From an uncultured Lachnospiraceae bacterium (GTDB lineage: Bacteria > Bacillota > Clostridia > Lachnospirales > Lachnospiraceae), in the NCBI GenBank assembly GCA_905236545.1, contig CAJOQO010000183.1, positions 1 through 10,125 of the forward strand: a stretch of 10,125 nt of DNA. Direction: 5' to 3'. The notes below the pieces were generated by a model. It was not told the DNA's origin, ran no database searches, and was given only the letters and a program-made list of their open reading frames with translations. The position numbers were made by a program, and so were the translations under genes. Positions 6,539-10,125 of this stretch are shown here, in pieces. Every line of letters begins with the position of its first letter. The stretch's first letter is position 1.

Positions 6539-7329
6539 AAGGGAACTCCTTCCAATCGCTCCTGCTTATCCTTTTCCATTTCTGCCAGATCGTTAATCAC
6601 TTCGCCTGCCAGGATCAGTCCGGCCGTGGAAGGGACAAACGCTGTCGAACCCGGAATCGTCCTTCGCTTCATGCTTTTTCCGGCTGATTCCGGAGGAGAG
6701 CTGCCGTTTTCCCTGAAGCCTTCGGACAGATCCTCCGGAGGCTTTACCGGTTTCTCCTTTGAATATACTACCTTCAGCGAGCCGATCCCTCTCTTCCTGC
6801 ATTCATGCCGCATAACCTTTGCCAGCGGGCAGACGGATGTCTGGAAAAGATCCGCCACTTCGAACAATGCGGCATTACGCTTATTTCCTGCTCCCATGGA
6901 GGATATGACCGGCACCCCGGCTTTCTTTGCGCTTTCTATGATAGCAAGCTTTCCGGTAACGGTATCAATCGCATCTACGACATAGTCATACTCCTGGAAA
7001 TCGAACAATTCCTGCGTCTCTGGCAGAAAGAATACTTTATACGTTCTGACTGTGCAGTCAGGGTTAATCTCATGGATTCTTTCTTCCGCCACATCCACTT
7101 TGTATCTGCCGATGGTTTTTCCTGTGGCAAGGATCTGGCGGTTGAGGTTGGTAAGACAGACCTTGTCATGATCGATCAGATCCAGGGCTCCGATCCCGCT
7201 TCTTGCCAGAGCTTCAACGGCATAACCGCCAACGCCTCCGATTCCGAAAACCGCGACACGGGAAGAGGCAAACCTTTCCATCCCCTCCGCGCCGTAGATC
7301 AACTGTGTTCTTGAAAACTGATCCAGCAT
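6535..7329 (-). CDS. tcdA: tRNA threonylcarbamoyladenosine dehydratase
   Basis: 264 residues. TcdA (CsdL/YgdL) is an E1-like, ATP-dependent cytoplasmic enzyme that cyclises t6A37 to ct6A in ANN-decoding tRNAs. Signature elements are present: FSRTQLIYG at 5-13, nucleotide loop VFGIGGVGG at 27-35, LIDHDKVCLTNLNRQ at 51-65 (acidic adenylate-binding residue D53, and R64), VVDAIDTVTGK at 117-127, SSMGAGNK at 143-150, TSVCPLAKVMR at 164-174 and GSTAFVPSTAGL at 227-238. The loop about 193-225 is polar and variable, as usual. Start ATG 7329 has GGGAGGG at 7346-7340, 10 nt upstream. It leads a two-gene operon with ylmH (4-nt overlap). The ThiF-superfamily call is certain; the alternative of another ThiF/MoeB member is made unlikely by the TcdA-specific segments. 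Confidence 0.94.
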   Translation of the reverse strand: MLDQFSRTQLIYGAEGMERFASSRVAVFGIGGVGGYAVEALARSGIGALDLIDHDKVCLTNLNRQILATGKTIGRYKVDVAEERIHEINPDCTVRTYKVFFLPETQELFDFQEYDYVVDAIDTVTGKLAIIESAKKAGVPVISSMGAGNKRNAALFEVADLFQTSVCPLAKVMRHECRKRGIGSLKVVYSKEKPVKPPEDLSEGFRENGSSPPESAGKSMKRRTIPGSTAFVPSTAGLILAGEVINDLAEMEKDKQERLEGVPL

Positions 7330-7366
7330 TAGAGTCCAGCCCTCCCGGAAGAATGATTTACAGCTG

Positions 7367-7382
7367 CAGTTTTATCATAACA
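7367..7382 (-). promoter_or_regulatory. Extended -10 promoter of tcdA-ylmH
   Basis: On the - strand TGTTATGAT (7382-7374) is an extended -10 element (TGn plus TATGAT); no good -35 lies 17 nt upstream. Predicted start is near 7367, with a leader of about 38 nt to the ATG at 7329. Confidence 0.5.
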
Positions 7383-7412
7383 AAAGTTGTGAAAAGGCGC
7401 TATATGGGCAGG

Positions 7413-7439
7413 CTGTATATACAGATACGCGATATACAG
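7413..7439. promoter_or_regulatory. Palindrome plus repeated half-site, candidate operator
   Basis: CTGTATATACAG (7413-7424) is a perfect 12-bp palindrome. Its half ATATACAG recurs at 7432-7439, 15 bp on. The element lies just upstream of the tcdA promoter and about 40 bp upstream of the diguanylate cyclase -35, so a regulator bound here could affect either. No regulator gene is adjacent. Confidence 0.4.
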
Positions 7440-7476
7440 GAGAAAATGATCAAAAGTGAAATTTTGAAGAACTGTA

Positions 7477-7522
7477 TTGCACAGAATTGTTTGTCGGATT
7501 ATAATGTAAACTCTTTAAAGAG
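7477..7522 (+). promoter_or_regulatory. Sigma-A promoter of the diguanylate cyclase gene with palindrome at the start site
   Basis: TTGCAC (7477-7482), 17-nt spacer, perfect TATAAT (7500-7505). The predicted transcription start near 7512 falls inside the perfect 12-bp palindrome CTCTTTAAAGAG (7511-7522), a position suited to a repressor. The resulting leader is about 140 nt. Confidence 0.5.
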
Positions 7523-7631
7523 GCCTGGCGGGATGATCCTGTCAGCTCTTTATGGGGGATTGGTGAAGATAGGTGAAAGATAGAATGATTCACCCGCCGG
7601 AAGCCGATGAATGAATCTGGCAAAAGGAAAG

Positions 7632-7650
7632 CTCCTGCTGCCTGAGGAGG
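7632..7650 (+). promoter_or_regulatory. Ribosome binding site inside a masking hairpin
   Basis: CTCCT (7632-7636) is complementary to AGGAG (7645-7649) across an 8-nt loop, so the Shine-Dalgarno GAGGAGG (7644-7650) can be hidden. Further upstream, GGTGAA and TTCACC (near 7572-7594) form another stem in the same leader. The site is only 1 nt from ATG 7652 and 10 nt from an in-frame TTG at 7661. Confidence 0.4.
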
Positions 7651-7651
7651 T

Positions 7652-8782
7652 ATGGAAATATTGTACGGAAAGAGAATAAAACAATACCTGTTTCCGCAAG
7701 TTGGGGAAATGGTGCAAAAATACATCGATAAAGAGAGCATAAAAAACATCTGCCAGCTGTCTGTTGTGGTTGCAGTGTTTGAAATACTTACCCTGGGATA
7801 CTTTACCGCAACCAGGGCTCCGTTTAACCGTGATTCATGGATAAGCGCGGTAAGTGTCCTGTTCTGTATCGCAGTTTGTATCACAGCTCATCTAACCGCC
7901 TGGAACATGCTGAAAAAAGCAGAGTTCTCCAGCAGGGAAGCTACCCTGTTCCGTGTTTCCTGTTACCTGATCCTTTCGGTCTGGTCCGTATTGGTATCAT
8001 GGCGCAGTTACAACAGAGGAGATCATCTTCTCACATTTTTCACGGTCGAGCTGATAATGGTATGTTTTCTGCCGCTCAGGCCATGGATCAGTACGCTTCT
8101 GACCGGCGGGATCTATGCTTTGCTGTATGCTATGATGTATTCCGTGGATGGCGCCGTGAGAATCAACAATCTGAACTATTTCGTTCTTGCGCTTGTATCG
8201 GCGGCTGGAATGGTGGTCCGGTATCATTCACAGATCCGGAATGCGGAGAAGGCGGTTCGCCTGAAAAAGAGCAATGAGATGCTGCAGTATGCCACCCGCC
8301 ATGACGGACTCACCGGTTTGAGAAACCGCAGGGCGCTGGATGAGGATGTGCTGGATGTTGTCGGAAAAACCATGTCGGTTTTTATGATCGATATTGATTA
8401 TTTCAAAGAGATCAATGACACATACGGGCATAGTGTAGGTGATCGTGTTCTGAAGGAGGCGGCGCGGAGGATAAAGGCACTGTTTCCGGATAACCGCTGT
8501 TACCGGTATGGTGGTGATGAGTTCCTTGTGCTGGGAGAGCAGGAGCAGCTTTACCAGGAGGATACCTGTTCCTTTTCTGTCCCGGCTGTTCTTGGGAACA
8601 GGATTGGCCTCAGCATTGGACATGCCAGGGGATCCGTAGAAGATTATGATCAGCTTTTCGAGCTGATCTCGACGGCAGACGCGGGCCTGTATAATGTCAA
8701 AAGGCGTACGCATTCGCCGGAATTCGGCGGTCATGAAAGACGCCGTGGAAGAGCAGCCGGCTATCGTGCGGCAGGGCAGTGA
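7652..8782 (+). CDS. Membrane-bound diguanylate cyclase (6 TM plus GGDEF)
   Basis: 376 residues from ATG 7652. It would make c-di-GMP from two GTP at the inner face of the membrane. About six hydrophobic segments (roughly 36-56, 62-82, 103-118, 124-140, 146-164, 176-190) form a sensor-like region without a named domain. A short linker (192-214) precedes the GGDEF domain: RHDGLTGLRNRRALDED at 216-232, DIDYFKEINDTYGHSVGD at 247-264 with metal ligand D247, and an intact YGGDEF at 286-291. The RxxD inhibitory site expected five residues before GGDEF is absent (FPDN there), so product inhibition may be lost. After the canonical LYNVK (346-350) comes a 26-residue Arg-rich tail that is atypical. ATG 7652 is only 1 nt from the Shine-Dalgarno, so TTG 7661 may be the true start. 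The stop overlaps an alternative GTG (GTGA) of the downstream frame. Confidence 0.92.
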   Translation: MEILYGKRIKQYLFPQVGEMVQKYIDKESIKNICQLSVVVAVFEILTLGYFTATRAPFNRDSWISAVSVLFCIAVCITAHLTAWNMLKKAEFSSREATLFRVSCYLILSVWSVLVSWRSYNRGDHLLTFFTVELIMVCFLPLRPWISTLLTGGIYALLYAMMYSVDGAVRINNLNYFVLALVSAAGMVVRYHSQIRNAEKAVRLKKSNEMLQYATRHDGLTGLRNRRALDEDVLDVVGKTMSVFMIDIDYFKEINDTYGHSVGDRVLKEAARRIKALFPDNRCYRYGGDEFLVLGEQEQLYQEDTCSFSVPAVLGNRIGLSIGHARGSVEDYDQLFELISTADAGLYNVKRRTHSPEFGGHERRRGRAAGYRAAGQ

Positions 8783-8991
8783 TCTTTTGCGGGTCAATGC
8801 CGGCTGAGCGGCAGCGCAGACGGTTCACGGTCTGTGGGGAAGGGACCGTGAATCGTAAAGACCGTCGTGTGCCAGGAGGGAAACTGCTGTATGAAAACCT
8901 TGACATCATCCGATGGCTGGAAGATAATCGTGAGTACATGCCCGGGGAAACCCCGCCAGTCATGATTCATGTTTTCCAGGAAGGAAATGGT
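8783..8991 (+). other. Intercistronic stretch, open in frame with the downstream gene
   Basis: These 209 nt lie between the cyclase stop and the preferred start of the next gene. They are open in the downstream frame, and GTG codons at 8779 and 8848 could add 71 or 48 residues. GAAGGG at 8839-8844 is only 3 nt from GTG 8848. The added residues (for example GGKLLYENLDIIRWLEDN) look protein-like but match no family I know. The stretch also contains the 13-bp hairpin at 8820-8856. Confidence 0.4.
8820..8856. repeat. 13-bp inverted repeat between the two genes
   Basis: ACGGTTCACGGTC (8820-8832) pairs with GACCGTGAATCGT (8844-8856) with a single G-U pair and an 11-nt loop TGTGGGGAAGG. No T tract follows. 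The loop contains a Shine-Dalgarno-like GGGGAAGG, and the 3' arm contains GTG 8848, so it could mask that start or set the relative expression of the two genes. Confidence 0.75.
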
Positions 8992-9777
8992 ATGTCCAAA
9001 AGTGCTTCAAAACCTGTAACACAACCCGAATTAAAAAATATATCACAACCCGAATCACAACCCGAATTAAAAGCGATATCACAACCCGAATCACAGCCAG
9101 CATCGCAGCCCGGATCAAAACCTGCATCAAAACCTGTTATTCGCGTCACCTATGGGATCTGCTTCTGGCTGTTTATGATTGCGAATCTCGCAGGAGTTCT
9201 GATAGAAGGATTCTTCTACCTGTTTGCGTTCGGGGAATGGGAGACCCATGTTGTAACGATGTGGGGTCCCTTTTGCCTGCTCTATGGCTTTGGCACAGTG
9301 GGATTCTACCTGATGGCGGCCGCGCTGCAGGGGAAGGGGGTTGTGCTGGAGTTTATCGGATATGGCCTGGTTGGAGACGGTCTGGAACTGGTCGGAGGAT
9401 TGCTTCTGGAATTCGGCCTTGGCATGCGTGCGTGGGATTACTCTGATTATTATCTGAATTATCGCGGCCATATCTGCCTGAGAATGACGATTGTATGGGC
9501 GATTATCGGATTTGCGTTCAGCCGTTTCTGTCCGCTGATCAGCAGAGGCCTGTCTCAGTTCGATCATGGAAGATACAGGGTTCTCCTCATCATCATTCTC
9601 TCCGTTTTCATGCTGGTCAACCTGATCTTCACGTCGATCTGCATCGTTCGCTGGAGCAGGCGCCATCATGGGATCAAGGCGGAGTCTTCTTTCGAGAAAT
9701 ATCTGGATGAGAGATATGATGACGCCTATATGTCGAAGCGGTTTGTGGAATGGAGTTTTCTGGATGAGAAGAAATGA
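8992..9777 (+). CDS. Multi-pass membrane protein, putative ABC-transporter type IV (CmpB-like) family
   Basis: 261 residues from ATG 8992, chosen because AGGAAGGA at 8978-8985 lies 6 nt upstream; starts at GTG 8779 or 8848 are alternatives. Residues 9-49 are a Gln/Pro/Ser-rich repeat. Then come about five hydrophobic segments (roughly 53-75, 93-113, 118-140, 163-180, 196-218). Family hallmarks are WGPFCLLYGFG at 91-101, LEFIGYGLVGDGLELVGG at 119-136 (polar, conserved acidic residues in the membrane region) and RAWDYSDYYLNYRGHICLR at 146-164. The cytoplasmic tail is charged (219-261). The family is named in Pfam as a putative ABC-transporter permease but has no proven substrate, and no ATPase is encoded nearby. 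It is probably co-transcribed with the diguanylate cyclase, hinting at a signalling or envelope role (inference). Confidence 0.82.
   Translation: MSKSASKPVTQPELKNISQPESQPELKAISQPESQPASQPGSKPASKPVIRVTYGICFWLFMIANLAGVLIEGFFYLFAFGEWETHVVTMWGPFCLLYGFGTVGFYLMAAALQGKGVVLEFIGYGLVGDGLELVGGLLLEFGLGMRAWDYSDYYLNYRGHICLRMTIVWAIIGFAFSRFCPLISRGLSQFDHGRYRVLLIIILSVFMLVNLIFTSICIVRWSRRHHGIKAESSFEKYLDERYDDAYMSKRFVEWSFLDEKK
9020..9127 (+). repeat. 36-bp tandem coding repeat (12-residue QPELK-ISQPES unit)
   Basis: Two near-identical 36-bp units (9020-9055, 9056-9091) encode QPELKNISQPES and QPELKAISQPES. A third, diverged unit (9092-9127) encodes QPASQPGSKPAS. Within units the string TCACAACCCGAA recurs, so there is a shorter sub-repeat. 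The segment is richer in A and in CAA/TCA/AAA codons than its surroundings. Confidence 0.85.
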
Positions 9778-9923
9778 GCATGCCGCCAGCGGCAGTCATT
9801 CTTCCGCTGCAGGCCGGTCATCTATCCATGGTGGATCAGATACCATGAACGCGTTCCGGCGCAGAATGGAAGAAAAACCTTCCGCAGGCCGGAAGCCATA
9901 AGGGATTACCGAAATAAAAACAG
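9778..9923 (+). other. Gene-free 3' region after the CmpB-like gene
   Basis: I see no gene. There is an imperfect direct repeat built on TTCCGC and CAGGCCGG (around 9802-9817 and 9881-9892) and a small hairpin CTTCCG/CGGAAG (9879-9884 with 9890-9895). A short frame open here lacks a ribosome binding site and family-like sequence. Confidence 0.5.
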
Positions 9924-9955
9924 AAGGCATCCTTCCCTGCGGAGGATGCCTTTTT
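9924..9955 (+). terminator. Bidirectional intrinsic terminator
   Basis: AAGGCATCCT (9924-9933) pairs perfectly with AGGATGCCTT (9943-9952) across a 9-nt loop, followed by TTTTT at 9951-9955. On the opposite strand the stem is followed by TCTGTTTTTATTT (9925-9913), so it can stop transcripts from both sides. It ends the diguanylate cyclase/CmpB transcript. Confidence 0.92.
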
Positions 9956-9994
9956 CTGCACGGATCTCAGTGCCCCGGTCAGTGCCCGGAGCTT

Positions 9995-10123
9995 TCAGAC
10001 CGGGTCTTCCTGTCCGGAGGATCCCTGGATGCAAACGTTACTAGTACCCCGAATATTAATTAACTGGCACATTCGCTTGTCTGATTGCTCATACACTGCG
10101 TTATCGTCGGTCGTTGATGCCCA
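9995..10123 (-). CDS. Possible C-terminal fragment of an unrecognised - strand gene
   Basis: A - strand frame is open from the window edge to a TGA at 9997-9995, 42 residues ending in GSSGQEDPV. It contains TTDDNAVYEQSDKRMCQLIN. The position just beyond a bidirectional terminator suits the 3' end of a convergent gene. I do not recognise the sequence. Codon use (TTA, AGT, ACT, ATT) differs from the neighbouring genes, and AT-rich sequence sits in the middle (10051-10064). It may equally be non-coding or the edge of an acquired element. Confidence 0.2.
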   Translation of the reverse strand, partial: WASTTDDNAVYEQSDKRMCQLINIRGTSNVCIQGSSGQEDPV

Positions 10124-10125
10124 CA

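Noticed and set aside
6248..6985. Long + strand frame opposite ylmH and tcdA
   Set aside because: Antisense to two confidently assigned genes; no family resemblance or initiation signal.
8967..9149. Cys/Gly/Asp-repeat protein on the - strand
   Set aside because: It is the reverse reading of the 36-bp coding repeat, without a start context.
9668..9901. Possible small + strand gene overlapping the CmpB-like 3' end
   Set aside because: Mostly an out-of-frame reading of the real gene; the extension past 9777 is low-complexity Ser/Gly/Arg with no ribosome binding site.

Overview
The window looks like chromosome of an anaerobic Bacillota, most likely a Clostridia/Lachnospiraceae-type organism. 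This is inferred from near-50% GC, strong AGGAGG-type ribosome binding sites, extracellular solute-binding lipoprotein style, the Rossmann-first XdhC architecture, a putative ABC-transporter type IV (CmpB-like) membrane protein and YlmH. No rRNA, tRNA, CRISPR array, intact insertion sequence or phage gene is visible.

Layout. (1) 1-449: the 3' end of a GGDEF protein on the + strand overlaps, tail to tail, a short lipoprotein gene on the - strand that looks like the N-terminal stump of a solute-binding protein. (2) 746-3730: a two-gene + strand unit encodes a secreted beta-trefoil-like/FN3 protein and an exported alkylsulfatase of the SdsA1/BDS1 type. It ends in an 18-bp hairpin without a T tract. 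(3) 3783-5715: a 180-nt leader with nested complementary segments precedes an XdhC-type molybdenum-hydroxylase accessory factor with a duplicated Shine-Dalgarno, then an exported M15 peptidase. (4) 5766-7329, - strand: tcdA (tRNA ct6A dehydratase) and ylmH (S4 RNA-binding protein) are coupled by an ATGA overlap. They end at a terminator whose 5' arm is the last four codons of ylmH. (5) 7330-7651: a divergent regulatory region with two palindromes, two promoter candidates and a Shine-Dalgarno-masking hairpin. (6) 7652-9777: a six-TM diguanylate cyclase and a CmpB-family membrane protein with a 12-residue tandem repeat at its N terminus. (7) 9778-10125: non-coding, with a bidirectional terminator and an unrecognised tail.

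How the genes fit together. The lectin-like protein and the sulfatase are probably co-exported, one possibly binding and one hydrolysing sulfated surface or host-derived compounds. The two GGDEF proteins point to c-di-GMP signalling. tcdA and ylmH pair tRNA modification with a ribosome-associated RNA-binding protein. I found no clear undescribed defence or mobile system. The best candidates for something new are the structured leader before xdhC, the U-less perfect hairpins at 3744-3782 and 8820-8856, and the palindromic divergent control region at 7374-7522.
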